Shown here: in pieces, positions 22,693 through 38,026 of the stretch
Layout of the letters: each line of letters starts with the position of its first letter
Position numbering within the stretch: the first letter of the stretch is position 1
Assembly (NCBI RefSeq): GCF_902167145.1
Contig: NW_023367387.1
Location: forward strand, 1 to 64,000
Reading direction: 5' to 3'
Length of the DNA: 64,000 nucleotides
DNA from: Zea mays
Taxonomy: Eukaryota; Streptophyta; Magnoliopsida; Poales; Poaceae
The notes under the pieces: generated by a model
Seen by the model: the letters and a program-made list of their open reading frames with translations, nothing else
Told to the model about the DNA's origin: nothing
Databases searched by the model: none
Made by a program: the position numbers and the translations under genes

Positions 22693-25600
22693 GTCTCCAC
22701 CAGAAATCCAAGAATGTGATCTATGGCAAGGAAACATATGTGGGGTGAGGTGTATGAGCCTCTGGTCGATGATCAATGGCCACACAACCCCCATTTTTGT
22801 CGAAAATAGCCATGAACGACCATTTTCAATAATACCGAAGGCTAACACCTACGGATTTTTGACCAAGAAATGGTCTCCACCAGAAATCCAAGAATGAGAT
22901 CTATGGCAAGGAAACATATGTGGGGTGAGGTGTATGAGCCTATGGTGGAAGATCAATGGCCACACAACCCCCATTTTGCCGAAAATAGCCATGAACGACC
23001 ATTTTCAATAATACCGAAGGCTAACACGTACGAGTTTTTAACCAAGAAATGGTCTCCACCAGAAATCCAAGAATGTGATCTATGGCAAGGAAACATATGT
23101 GGGGTGAGGTGTATGAGCGTCTGGTCGATGATCAATGGCCACACAACCCCCATTTTTGTCGAAAATAGCCATGAATGACCATTTTCAAAAATACTAATGG
23201 CTAACACCTACGGATTTTTGACCAAGAAATGGTCTCCACCAGAAATCCAAGAATGTGATCTATGGCAAGGAAACATATGTGGGGTGAGGTGTACGAGCCT
23301 CTGGTCGATGATCAATGGCCACACAACCCCCATTTTGCCGAAAATAGCCATGAGTGACCATTTTCAATAATACCGAAGGCTAACACGTACGAGTTTTTAA
23401 CCAAGAAATGGTTTCCACCAGAAATCCAAGAATGTAATCTATGGTGTGATCTATGGCAAGGAAACATATGTGGGGTGAGGTGTATGAGCCTCTGGTCGAC
23501 GATCAATGGCCACACAACCCTAATTTTTGTCGAAAATAGCCATGAACGACCATTTTCAATGACACTGAAGGCTAACACCTACGGATTTTTGACCAAGAAA
23601 TGGTCTCCACCATAAATCCAAGAATGTGATCTATGGCAAGGAAACATATGTGGGGTGAGGTGTATGAGCGTCTGGTCGATGATCAATGGCCACACAACCC
23701 CCATTTTTGTCGAAAATAGCCTTGAATGACCATTTTCAAAAATACCAAAGGCTAACACGTACGAGTTTTTAACCAAGAAATGGTCTCCACCAGAAATCCA
23801 AGAATGTAATCTATGGCAAGGAAACATATGTGGGGTGAGGTGTATGAGCCTCTGGTCGATGATAAATGGCCACACAACCCCCATTTTGCCGAAAATAGCC
23901 ATGAATGACCATTTTCAATAATACCGAAGGCTAACACCTACGAGTTTTTAACCAAGAAATGGTCTCCACCAAAAATCCAAGAATGTGATCTATGGCAAGG
24001 AAACATATGTGGGGTGAGGTGTATGAGCCTCTGGTCGATGATCAATGGCCACACAACCCCCATTTTTGTCGAAAATAGCCATGAACGACCATTTTCAATA
24101 ATACCGAAGGCTAACACCTACGGATTTTTGACCAAGAAATGGTCTCCACCAGAAATCCAAGAATGAGATCTATGGCAAGGAAACATATGTGGGGTGAGGT
24201 GTATGAGCCTATGGTGGAAGATCAATGGCCACACAACCCCCATTTTGCCAAAAATAGCCATGAACGACCATTTTCAATAATACCGAAGGCTAACACGTAC
24301 GAGTTTTTAACCAAGAAATGGTCTCCACCAGAAATCCAAGAATGTGATCTATGGCAAGGAAACATATGTGGGGTGAGGTGTATGAGCGTCTGGTCGATGA
24401 TCAATGGCCACACAACCCCCATTTTTGTCGAAAATAGCCATGAATGACCATTTTCAAAAATACTAATGGCTAACACCTACGGATTTTTGACCAAGAAATG
24501 GTCTCCACTAGAAATCCAAGAATGTGATCTATGGCAAGGAAACATATGTGGGGTGAGGTGTACGAGCCTCTGGTCGATGATCAATGGCCACACAACCCCC
24601 ATTTTGCCGAAAATAGCCATGAGTGACCATTTTCAATAATACCGAAGGCTAACACGTACGAGTTTTTAACCAAGAAATGGTTTCCACCAGAAATCCAAGA
24701 ATGTAATCTATGGTGTGATCTATGGCAAGGAAACATATGTGGGGTGAGGTGTATGAGCCTCTGGTCGACGATCAATGGCCACACAACCCTAATTTTTGTC
24801 GAAAATAGCCATGAACGACCATTTTCAATGACACTGAAGGCTAACACCAACGGATTTTTGACCAAGAAATGGTCTCCACCATAAATCCAAGAATGTGATC
24901 TATGGCAAGGAAACATATGTGGGGTGAGGTGTATGAGCGTCTGGTCGATGATCAATGTCCACACAACCCCCATTTTTGTCGAAAATAGCCATGAATGACC
25001 ATTTTCAAAAATACCAAAGGCTAACACGTACGAGTTTTTAACCAAGAAATGGTCTCCACCAGAAATCCAAGAATGTAATCTATGGCAAGGAAACATATGT
25101 GGGGTGAGGTGTATGAGCCTCTGGTCGATGATAAATGGCCACACAACCCCCATTTTGCCGAAAATAGCCATGAATGACCATTTTCAATAATACCGAAGGC
25201 TAACACCTACGAGTTTTTAACCAAGAAATGGTCTCCACCAAAAATCCAAGAATGTGATCTATGGCAAGGAAACATATGTGGGGTGTGGTGTATGAGCCTC
25301 TGGTCAATGATCAATGGCCACACAACCGCCATTTTTGTCGAAAATAGCCATGAACGACCATTTTCAATAATACCGAAGGCTAACACCTACATATTTTTGA
25401 CCAAGAAATGGTCTCCACCAGAAATCCAAGAATGTGATCTATGGCAAGGAAACATATGTGGGGTGAGGTGTATGAGCCTCTAGTCGATGATCAATGGCCA
25501 CACAACCCCCATTTTTGTCGAAAATAGCCATGAACGACCATTTTCAATAATACCGAAGGCTAACACCTACGGATTTTTGACCAAGAAATGGTCTCCACCA

Positions 25601-27038
25601 GAAATCCAAGAATGTGATCTATGGCAAGGAAACATATGTGTAGTGAGGTGTATGAGCCTCTGGTCGAATATCAATGGCCACACAACCCCCATTTTTGTCG
25701 AAAATAGCCATGAACGACCATTTTCAATAATATCGAAGGCTAACAACTACGGATTTTTGCCCAAGAAATGGTCTCCACCAGAAATCCAAGAATGTGATCT
25801 ACGACAAGGAAACATATGTGGGGTGAGATGTATGAGCCTCTGGTCGATGATCAATGGCCACACAACCCCCATTTTGTCGAAAATAGCCATGAACGACCAT
25901 TTTCAATAATACCGAAGGCTAACACCTACGGATTTTTGACCAAGAAATGGTCTCCACCAGAAATCCAAGAATGTGATCTATGGCAAGGAAACATATGTGG
26001 GGTGAGGTGTATGAGCCTATGGTGGAAGATCAATGGCCACACAACCCCCATTTTGCCGAAAATAGCCATGAACGACCATTTTCAATAATACCGAAGGCTA
26101 ACACGTACGAGTTTTTAACCAAGAAATGGTCTCCACCAGAAATCGAAGAATGTGATCTATGGCAAGGAAACATATGTGGGGTGCGGTGTATGAGCGTCTA
26201 GTCGATGATTAATGGCCACACAACCCCCATTTTTGTCGAAAATAGCCATGAATGACCATTTTCAAAAATACCAAAGGCTAACACCTACGGATTTTTGACC
26301 AAGAAATGGACTCCACCAGAAATCCAAGAATGTGATCTATGGCAAGGAAACATATGTGGGGTGAGGTGTACGAGCCTCTGGTCGATGATCAATGGCCACA
26401 CAACCCCCATTTTGCCGAAAATAGCCATGAATGACCATTTTCAATAATACCGAAGGCTAACACGTACGAGTTTTTAACCAAGAAATGGTTTCCACCAGAA
26501 ATCCAAGAATGTAATCTATGGTGTGATCTATGGCAAGGAAACATATGTGGGGTGAGGTGTATGAGCCTCTGGTCGACGATCAATGGCCACACAACCCTAA
26601 TTTTTGTCGAAAATAGCCATGAACGACCATTTTCAATGACACTGAAGGCTAACACCTACGGATTTTTGACCAAGAAATGGTCTCCACCATAAATCCAAGA
26701 ATGTGATCTATGGCAAGGAAACATATGTGGGGTGAGGTGTATGAGCGTCTGGTCGATGATCAATGGCCACACAACCCCCATTTTTGTCGAAAATAGCCAT
26801 GAATGACCATTTTCAAAAATACCAAAGGCTAACACGTACGAGTTTTTAACCAAGAAATGGTCTCCACCAGAAATCCAAGAATGTAATCTATGGCAAGGAA
26901 ACATATGTGGGGTGAGGTGTATGAGCCTCTGGTCGATGATAAATGGCCACAAAACCCCCATTTTGCCGAAAATAGCCATGAATGACCATTTTCAATAATA
27001 CCGAAGGCTAACACCTACGAGTTTTTAACCAAGAAATG
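22693..27038 (+). repeat. Higher-order repeat: seven-monomer unit in three copies
   Basis: Copies lie at about 22693-23961, 23962-25230 and 25770-27038. The first two are offset by 1269 bp. The third is offset by 1808 bp from the second, with a 539-bp (three-monomer) spacer. Diagnostic variants recur in each copy: CCTATGGTGGAAGATC, and a 12-bp insertion reading AATCTATGGTGTGATC. Confidence 0.85.
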
Positions 27039-30000
27039 GTCTCCACCAGAAATCCAAGAATGTGATCTATGGCAAGGAAACATATGTGGGGTGAGGTGTA
27101 TGAGCCTCTGGTCGATGATCAATGGCCACACAACCCCCATTTTTTATGAAAATAGCCATGAGCGACCTTGAAAATAGCCATGAGCGACCATTTTCAATAA
27201 TACTAGAGGCTAACACGTACGGATTTTTGACCAAGAAATGGTCTCCACCAGAAATCCAAGAATGTGATCTATGGCAAGGAAACAAATGTGGGGTGAGGTG
27301 TATGAGCCTCTGGTCGATGATCAATGGCCACACAACCCCCATTTTTGTCGAAAATAGCCATGAACGACCATTTTCAATAATACCGAAGGCTAACACCTAC
27401 GGATTTTTGACCAAGAAATGGTCTCCACCAGAAATCCAAGAATGTGATCTATGGCAAGGAAACATATGTGGGGTGAGGTGTATGAGCCTCTGGTCGATGA
27501 TCAATTGTCACACAACCCCCATTTTTGTCGAAAATAGCCATGAACGACCATTTTCAATAATATCGAAGGCTAACACCTACGGATTTTTGACCAAGAAATG
27601 GTCTCCACCAGAATTCCAAGAATGTGATCTACGACAAGGAAACATATGTGGGGTGAGGTGTATGAGCCTTTGGTCGCGATCAATGGCCACACAACCCCCA
27701 TTTTTGTCGAAAATAGCCATGAATGACCATTTTCAATAATATCGAAGGCTAACACCTACGGATTTTTGACCAAGAAATGGTCTCCACCAGAAATCCAAGA
27801 ATGTGATCTATGGCAAGGAAACATATGTGGGGTGAGGTGTATGAGCCTCTGGTCGACGATCAATGGCCACACAACCCCCATTTTGCCGAAAATAGCCATG
27901 AATGACCATTTTCAATAATACCGAAGCCTAACACGTACGAGTTTTTAACCAAGAAATGGTCTCCACCAGAAATCCAAGAATGTAATCTATGACAAGGAAA
28001 CATATGTGGGGTGAGGTTTATGAGCCTCTAGTCGATGATAAATGGCCACACAACCCCCATTTTTTATGAAAATAGCCATGAGCGACCTTGAAAATAGCCA
28101 TGAGCGACCATTTCAATAATACTAGAGGCTAACACCTACGGATTTTAGACCAAGAAATGGTCTCCACCAGAAATCCAAGAATGTGATATATGGCAAGGAA
28201 ACATATGTGGGGTGAGGTGTATGAGCCTCTAGTCGATGATCAAATGCCACACAACCCCCATTTTTGTCGAAAATAGCCATGAATGACCATTTTCAATAAT
28301 ACCGAAGGCTAACACCTACGGATTTTTGACCAAGAAATGGTCTCCACCAGAAATCTAAGAATGTGATCTATGGCAAGGAAACATATGTGGGGTGAGGTGT
28401 ACGAGCCTCTGGTCGATGATCAATGGCCACACAACCCCCATTTTGCCGAAAATAGCCATGAATGACCATTTTCAATAATACCGAAGGCTAACACGTACGA
28501 GTTTTTAACCAAGAAATGGTTTCCACCAGAAATCCAAGAATGTAATCTATGGCAAGGAAACATATGTGGGGTGAGGTTTATGAGCCTCTAGTCGATGATA
28601 AATGGCCACACAACCCCCATTTTTATGAAAATAGCCATGAGCGACCTTGAAAATAGCCATGAGCGACCATTTTCAATAATACTAGAGGCTAACACCTACG
28701 GATTTTAGACCAAGAAATGGTCTCCACCAGAAATCCAAGAATGTGATCTATGGCAAGGAAACATATGTGGGGTGAGGTGTATGAGCATCTGGTCGATGAT
28801 CAATGGCCACACAACCCCCATTTTTGTCGAAAATAGCCATGAGCGACCATTTTCAATAATACCTAAGGCTAACACCTACGGATTTTAGACCAAGAAATGG
28901 TCTCCACCAGAAATCCAAGAATGTGATCTATGGCAAGGAAACATATGTGGGGTGAGGTGTATGAGCGTCAGGTCGATGATCAATGGCCACACAACCCCCA
29001 TTTTTGTCGAAAATAGCCATGAACGACCATTTTCAATAATACCGAAGGCTAACACCTACGGATTTTTGCCCAAGAAATGGTCTCCACCAGAAATCCAAGA
29101 ATGTGATCTATGGCAAGGAAACATATGTGGGGTGAGGTGTATGAGCGTCTGGTCGATGATCAATGGCCACACAACCCCCATTTTTGTCGAAAATAGCCAT
29201 GAACGACCATTTTCAATAATACCGAAGGCTAACACCTACGGATTTTTGACCAAGAAATGGTCTCCACCAGAAATCCAAGAATGTGATCTACGACAAGGAA
29301 ACATATGTGGGGTGAGGTGTATGAGCCTCTGGTCGACGATCAATGGCCACACAACCCCCATTTTGCCGAAAATAGCCATGACTGACCATTTTCAATAATA
29401 CCGAAGGCTAACACGTACGAGTTTTTATCCAAGAAAAGGTTTCCACCAGAAATCCAAGAATGTAATCTATGGCAAGGAAACATATGTGGGGTGAGGTGTA
29501 TGAGCCTCTAGTCGATGATAAATGGCCACACAACCCCCATTTTTGTCGAAAATAGCCATGAACGACCATTTTCAATAATACCGAAGGCTAACACCTACGG
29601 ATTTTTGACCAAGAAATGGTCTCCACCAGAAATCCAAGAATGTGATCTATGGCAAGGAAACATATGTGGGGTGAGGTGTACGAGCCTTTAGTCGATGATC
29701 AATGGCCACACAACCCCCATTTTGCCGAAAATAGCCATGAGCGACCATTTTCAATAATATTAGAGGCTAACACCTACGGATTTTAGACCAAGAAATGGTC
29801 TCCACCAGAAATCCAAGAATGTGATCTATGGCAAGGAAACATATGTGGGGTGAGGTGTACGAGCCTCTGGTCGATGATCAATGGCCACACAACCCCCATT
29901 TTTGTCGAAAATAGCCATGAACGACCATTTTCAATAATACCGAAGGCTAACACGTACGAGTTTTTAACCAAGAAATGGTTTCCACCAGAAATCCAAGAAT

Positions 30001-30164
30001 GTAATCTATGGCAAGGAAACATATGTGGGGTGAGGTTTATGAGCCTCTAGTCGATGATAAATGGCCACACAACCCCCATTTTTTATGAAAATAGCCATGA
30101 GCGACCTTGAAAATAGCCATGAGCGACCATTTTCAATAATATTAGAGGCTAACACCTACGGATT

Positions 30165-33100
30165 TTAGACCAAGAAATGGTCTCCACCAGAAATCCAAGA
30201 ATGTGATCTATGGCAAGGAAACATATGTGGGGTGAGGTGTACGAGCCTCTGGTCGATGATCAATGGCCACACAACCCCCATTTTTGTCGAAAATAGCCAT
30301 GAACGATCATTTTCAATAATACCGAAGGCTAACACGTACGAGTTTTTAACCAAGAAATGGTCTCCACCAGAAATCCAAGAATGTGATCTATGGCAAGGAA
30401 ACATATGTGAGGTGAGGTGTATGAGTGTCTGGTCGATGATCAATGGCCACACAACCCCCATTTTTGTCGAAAATAGCCATGAATGACCATTTTCAAAAAT
30501 ACCAAAGGCTAACACGTACGGATTTTTGACCAAGAAATGGTCTCCACCAGAAATCCAAGAATGTGATCTATGGCAAGGAAACATATGTGGGGTGAGGTGT
30601 ATGAGCCTCTGGTCGATGATCAATGGCCACACAACCCCCATTTTGCCGAAAATAGCCATGAATGACCATTTTCAATAATACCGAAGGCTAACACGTACGA
30701 GTTTTTAGCCAAGAAATGGTCTCCACCAGAAATCCAAGAATGTGATCTATGGCAAGGAAATATATGTGGGGTGAGGTTTATGAGCCTCTAGTCGATGATA
30801 AATGGCCACACAACCCCCATTTTTTATGAAAATAGCCATGAGCGACCATTTTCAATAATACTGGAGGCTAAGACCTACGGATTTTTGACCAAGAAATGGT
30901 CTCCACCAGAAATCCAAGAATGTGATCTATGGCAAGGAAACATATGTGGGGTGAGGTGTATGAGCCTCTAGTCGATGATCAATTGCCACACAACCCCCAT
31001 TTTGTCGAAAATAGCCATGAACGACCATTTTCAATAATACCGAAGGCTAACACCTACGGATTTTTGACCAAGAAATGGTCTCCACCAGAAATCCAAGAAT
31101 GTGATCTATGGCAAGGAAACATATGTGGGGTGAGTTGTATGAGCCTCTAGTCGATGATCAATGGCCACACAACCCCCATTTTTGTCGAAAATAGCCATGA
31201 ATGACCATTTTCAATAATACCGAAGGCTAACACCTACGAGTTTTTATCCAAGAAACGGTCTCCACCAGAAATCCAAGAATGTGATCTATGGCAAGGAAAC
31301 ATAGGTGGGATGAGGTGTATGAGCCTCTGGTCGATGATCAATGGCACACAACCCCCATTTTTTATGAAAATAGCCATGAGCGACCTTGAAAATAGCCATG
31401 AGCGACCATTTTCAATAATACTAGAGGCTAAGACCTGCGGATTTTTGACCAAGAAATGGTCTCCACCAGAAATCCAAGAATGTGATCTATGGCAAGGAAA
31501 CTTATGTGGGGTGAGGTGTATGAGCCTCTGGTCGATGATCAATGGCCACACAACCCCCATTTTTTATGAAAATAGCCATGAACGACCATTTTCAAAAATA
31601 CCAAAGGCTAACACCTACGGATTTTTGACCAAGAAATGGTCTCCACCAGAAATCCAAGAATGTGATCTATGGCAAGGAAACATATGTGGGGTGAGGTGTA
31701 CGAGCCTCTGGTCGATGATCAATGGCCACAGAACCCCCATTTTGCTGAAAATAGCCATGAACGACCATTTTCAATAATACCGAAGGCTAACACGTACGAG
31801 TTTTTAACCAAGAAATGGTCTCCACCAGAAATCCAAGAATGTGATCTATGACAAGGAAACATATGTGGGGTGAGGTGTATGAGCCTTTAGTCGATGATCA
31901 ATGGCCACACAACCCCCATTTTGCCGAAAATAGCCATGAGCGACCATTTTCAATAATATTAGAGGCTAACACCTACGGATTTTAGACCAAGAAATGGTCT
32001 CCACCAGAAATCCAAGAATGTGATCTATGGCAAGGAAACATATGTGGGGTGAGGCGTACGAGCCTCTGGTCGATGATCAATGGCCACACAACCCCCATTT
32101 TTGTCGAAAATAGCCATGAACGACCATTTTCAATAATACCAAAGGCTAACACGTACGAGTTTTTAACCAAGAAATGGTCTCCACCAGAAATCCAAGAATG
32201 TGATCTATGGCAAGGAAACATATGTGGGGTGAGGTGTATGAGTGTCTGGTCGATGATCAATGGCCACACAACCCCCATTTTTGTCAAAAATAGCCATGAA
32301 CGACCATGAAAATAGCCATGAGCGACCATTTTCAATAATACTAGAGGCTAACACCTACGGATTTTAGACCAAGAAATGGTCTCCACCAGAAATCCAAGAA
32401 TGTGATCTATGACAAGGAAACATATGTGGGGTGAGGTGTATGAGCGTCTGGTCGATGATCAATGGCCACACAACCCCCATTTTTGTCAAAAATAGCCATG
32501 AACGACCATTTTCAATAATACCGAAGGCTAACACCTACGGATTTTTGCCCAAGAAATGGTCTCCACCAGAAATCCAAGAATGTGATCTATGGCAAGGAAA
32601 CATATGTGGGGTGAGGTGTATGAGCCTCTGGTCGACGATCAATGGCCACACAACCCCCATTTTGGCGAAAATAGCCATGAACGACCATTTTCAATAATAC
32701 CGAAGGCTAACACGTACGAGTTTTTGACCAAGAAATGGTCTCCACCAAAAATCCAAGAATGTGATCTATGGCAAGGAAACATATGTGGGGTGAGGTGTAT
32801 GAGCCTCTGGTCGACGATCAATGGCCACACAACACCCATTTTGCCGAAAATAGCCATGAATGACCATTTTCAATAATACTAGAGGCTAAGACCTACGGAT
32901 TTTAGACCAAGAAATGGTCTCCACCAGAAATCCAAGAATGTGATCTATGGCAAGGAAACATATGTGGGGTGAGGTGTATGAGCGTCTGGTCGATGATCAA
33001 TGGCCACACAACCCCCATTTTTGTCGAAAATAGCCATGAACGACCATTTTCAAAAATACCGAAGGCTAACACCTACGGATTTTTGACCAAGAAATGGTTT

Positions 33101-36100
33101 CCACCAGAAATCCAAGAATGTGATCTATGGCAAGGAAACATATGTGGGGTGAGGTTTATGAGCCTCTGGTCGATGATCAATGGCCACACAACCCCCATTT
33201 TTGTCGAAAATAGCCATGAATGACCATTTTCAATAATACCGAAGGCTAACACGTACGAGTTTTTAACCAAGAAATGGTTTCCACCAGAAATCCAAGAATG
33301 TAATCTATGGCAAGGAAACATATGTGGGGTGAGGTTTATGAGCCTCTAGTCGATGATAAATGGCCACACAACCCCCATTTTTTATGAAAATAGCCACGAG
33401 CGACCTTGAAAATAGCCATGAGCGACCATTTCTTGGTCTAAAATCCGTAGGTGTTAGCCTCTAATATTTTTGAAAATGGTCGCTCATGGCTATTTTCGGC
33501 AAGGAAACATATGTGGGGTGAGGTGTACGAGCCTCTGGTCGATGATCAATGGCCACACAACCCCCATTTTTGTCGAAAATAGCCATGAACGACCATTTTC
33601 AATAATACTGAAGGCTAACACGTACGAGTTTTTAACCAAGAAATGGTCTCCACCAGAAATCCAAGAATGTGATCTATGGCAAGGAAACATATGTGGGGTG
33701 AGGTGTATGAGCGTCTGGTCGATGATCAATGGCCACACAACCCCCATTTTTGTCGAAAATAGCCATGAATGACCATTTTCAAAAATACAAAAGGCTAACA
33801 CGTACGGATTTTTGACCAAGAAATGGTCTCCATCAGAAATCCAAGAATGTGATCTATGGCAAGGAAACATATGTGGGGTGAGGTGTATGAGCCTCTGGTC
33901 GATGATCAATGGCCACAAAACCCCCATTTTGCCGAAAATAGCCATGAATGACCATTTTCAATAATACCGAAGGCTAACACGTACGAGTTTTTAACCAAGA
34001 AATGGTCTCCACCAGAAATCCAAGAATGTGATCGATGGCAAGGAAACATATGTGGGGTGAGGTTTATGAGCCTCTAGTCGATGATAAATGGCCACACAAC
34101 CCCCATTTTTTATGAAAATAGCCATGAGCGACCATTTTCAATAATTCTGGAGGCTAAGACCTACGGATTTTTGACCAAGAAACGGTCTCCACCAGAAATC
34201 CAAGAATGTGATCTATGGCAAGGAAACATATGTGGGGTGAGGTGTATGAGCCTCTGGTCGATGATCAATTGCCACACAACCCCCATTTTGTCGAAAATAG
34301 CCATGAACGACCATTTTCAATAATACCGAAGGCTAACACCTACGGATTTTTGACCAAGAAATGGTCTCCACCAGAAATCCAAGAATGTGATCTATGGCAA
34401 GGAAACATATGTGGGGTGAGGTGTATGAGCCTCTAGTCGATGATCAATGGCCACACAACCCCCATTTTTGTCGAAAATAGCCATGAATGACCATTTTCAA
34501 TAATACCGAAGGCTAACACCTACGAGTTTTTATCCAAGAAACGGTCTCCACCAGAAATCTAAGAATGTGATCTATGGCAAGGAAACATATGTGGGGTGAG
34601 GTGTATGAGCCTCTGGTCGATGATCAATGGCCACACAACCCCCATTTTTTATGAAAATAGCCATGAGCGACCTTGAAAATAGCCATGAGCGACCATTTTC
34701 AATAATACTAGAGGCTAAGACCTGCGGATTTTTGACCAAGAAATGGTCTCCACCAGAAATCCAAGAATGTGATCTATGGCAAGGAAACATATGTGGGGTG
34801 AGGTGTATGAGCCTCTGGTCGATGATCAATGGCCACACAACCCCCATTTTTTTATGAAAATAGCCATGAACGACCATTTTCAAAAATACCAAAGGCTAAC
34901 ACCTACGGATTGTTGACCAAGAAATGGTATCCACCAGAAATCCAAGAATGTGATCTATGGCAAGGAAACATATGTGGGGTGAGGTATACGAGCCTCTAGT
35001 CGATGATCAATGGCCACAGAACCCCCATTTTGCCGAAAATAGCCATGAACGACCATTTTCAATAATACCGAAGGCTAACACGTACGAGTTTTGAACCAAG
35101 AAATGGTCTCCATCAGAAATCCAAGAATGTGATCTATGGCAAGGAAACATATGTGGGGTGAGGTGTACGAGCCTTTAGTCGATGATCAATGGCCACACAA
35201 CCCCCATTTTGCCGAAAATAGCCATGAGCGACCATTTTCAATAATATTAGAGGCTAACACCTACGGATTTTAGACCAAGAAATGGTCTCCACCAGAAATC
35301 CAAGAATGTGGTCTATGGCAAGGAAACATATGTGGGGTGAGGTGTACGAGCCTCTGGTCGATGATCAATGGCCACACAACCCCCATTTTTGTCGAAAATA
35401 GCCATGAACGACCATTTTCAATAATACCGAAGGCTAACACGTACGAGTTTTTAACCAAGAAATGGTCTCCACCAGAAATCCAAGAATGTGATCTATGGCA
35501 AGGAAACATATGTGGGGTGAGGTGTATGAGCGTCTGGTCGATGATCAATGGCCACACAACCCCCATTTTTGTCGAAACTAGCCATGAACGACCTTGAAAA
35601 TAGCCATGAGCGACCATTTTCGATAATACTAGAGGCTAACACGTATGGATTTTAGACCAAGAAATGGTCTCCACCAGAAATCCAAGAATGTGATCTATGA
35701 CAAGGAAACATATGTGGGGTTAGGTGTATGTGCGTCTGGTCGATGATCAATGGCCACACAACCCCCATTTTTGTCAAAAATAGCCATGAACGACCATTTT
35801 CAATAATACCGAAGGCTAACACCTACGGATTTTTGCCCAAGAAATGGTCTCCACCAGAAATCCAAGAATGTGATCTATGGCAAGGAAACATATGTGGGGT
35901 GAGGTGTATGAGCCTCTGGTCGACGATCAATGGCCACACAACCCCCATTTTGCCGAAAATAGCCATGAACGACCATTTTCAATAATACCGAAGGCTAACA
36001 CGTACGAGTTTTTGACCAAGAAATGGTCTCCACCAAAAATCCAAGAATGTGATCTATGGCAAGGAAACATATGTGGGGTGAGGTGTATGAGCCTCTGGTC

Positions 36101-38026
36101 GACGATCAATGGCCACACAACCCCCATTTTGCCGAAAATAGCCATGAATGACCATTTTCAATAATACTAGAGGCTAAGACCTACGGATTTTAGACCAAGA
36201 AATGGTCTCCACCAGAAATCCAAGAATGTGATCTATGGCAAGGAAACATATGTGGGGTGAGGTGTATGAGCGTCTAGTCGATGATCAATGGCCACATAAC
36301 CCCCATTTTTGTCGAAAATAGCCATGAACGACCATTTTCAAAAATACCGAAGGCTAACACCTACGGATTTTTGACCAAGAAATGGTTTCCACCAGAAATC
36401 CAAGAATGTGATCTATGGCAAGGAAACATATGTGGGGTGAGGTGTATGAGCCTCTGGTCGATGATCAATGGCCACACAACCCCCATTTTTTTATGAAAAT
36501 AGCCATGAACGACCATTTTCAAAAATACCAAAGGCTAACACCTACGGATTGTTGACCAAGAAATGGTATCCACCAGAAATCCAAGAATGTGATCTATGGC
36601 AAGGAAACATATGTGGGGTGAGGTATACGAGCCTCTAGTCGATGATCAATGGCCACAGAACCCCCATTTTGCCGAAAATAGCCATGAACGACCATTTTCA
36701 ATAATACCGAAGGCTAACACGTACGAGTTTTGAACCAAGAAATGGTCTCCATCAGAAATCCAAGAATGTGATCTATGGCAAGGAAACATATGTGGGGTGA
36801 GGTGTACGAGCCTTTAGTCGATGATCAATGGCCACACAACCCCCATTTTGCCGAAAATAGCCATGAGCGACCATTTTCAATAATATTAGAGGCTAACACC
36901 TACGGATTTTAGACCAAGAAATGGTCTCCACCAGAAATCCAAGAATGTGATCTATGGCAAGGAAACATATGTGGGGTGAGGTGTACGAGCCTCTGGTCGA
37001 TGATCAATGGCCACACAACCCCCATTTTTGTCGAAAATAGCCATGAACGACCATTTTCAATAATACCGAAGGCTAACACGTACGAGTTTTTAACCAAGAA
37101 ATGGTCTCCACCAGAAATCCAAGAATGTGATCTATGGCAAGGAAACATATGTGGGGTGAGGTGTATGAGCGTCTGGTCGATGATCAATGGCCACACAACC
37201 CCCATTTTTGTCGAAACTAGCCATGAACGACCTTGAAAATAGCCATGAGCGACCATTTTCGATAATACTAGAGGCTAACACGTATGGATTTTAGACCAAG
37301 AAATGGTCTCCACCAGAAATCCAAGAATGTGATCTATGACAAGGAAACATATGTGGGGTTAGGTGTATGTGCGTCTGGTCGATGATCAATGGCCACACAA
37401 TCCCCATTTTTGTCAAAAATAGCCATGAACGACCATTTTCAATAATACCGAAGGCTAACACCTACGGATTTTTGCCCAAGAAATGGTCTCCACCAGAAAT
37501 CCAAGAATGTGATCTATGGCAAGGAAACATATGTGGGGTGAGGTGTATGAGCCTCTGGTCGACGATCAATGGCCACACAACCCCCATTTTGCCGAAAATA
37601 GCCATGAACGACCATTTTCAATAATACCGAAGGCTAACACGTACGAGTTTTTGACCAAGAAATGGTCTCCACCAAAAATCCAAGAATGTGATCTATGGCA
37701 AGGAAACATATGTGGGGTGAGGTGTATGAGCCTCTGGTCGACGATCAATGGCCACACAACCCCCATTTTGCCGAAAATAGCCATGAATGACCATTTTCAA
37801 TAATACTAGAGGCTAAGACCTACGGATTTTAGACCAAGAAATGGTCTCCACCAGAAATCCAAGAATGTGATCTATGGCAAGGAAACATATGTGGGGTGAG
37901 GTGTATGAGCGTCTAGTCGATGATCAATGGCCACATAACCCCCATTTTTGTCGAAAATAGCCATGAACGACCATTTTCAAAAATACCGAAGGCTAACACC
38001 TACGGATTTTTGACCAAGAAATGGTT
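30165..38026 (+). repeat. Nested higher-order repeats, 3.29-kb and 1.64-kb periods
   Basis: About 30.17-33.43 kb is repeated from about 33.50 kb with an offset of 3286-3288 bp. Shared rare variants include CTGGAGGCTAAGACC at 30862 and 34148. Within it, about 34749-36387 is repeated at 36388-38026 with an offset of 1639 bp, sharing GGATTGTTGACC, GAGTTTTGAACC and GTCGAAACTAGCC. The 1.64-kb unit equals eight 180-bp monomers plus one 202-bp monomer. Confidence 0.85.
33428..33499 (-). repeat. Reverse K180 patch inside forward array (~70 bp)
   Basis: Forward GAGCGACCATTT switches to reverse CTTGGTCTAAAATCCG, runs for about 70 bp, and returns to forward at GGCAAGGAAACAT. The left join uses the 8-base GACCATTT that occurs in both orientations of the monomer. 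The right join shares GGCAA. It is the only reverse segment I found in blocks 2 and 3, and it sits at the start of the second 3.29-kb repeat copy. Confidence 0.88.
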
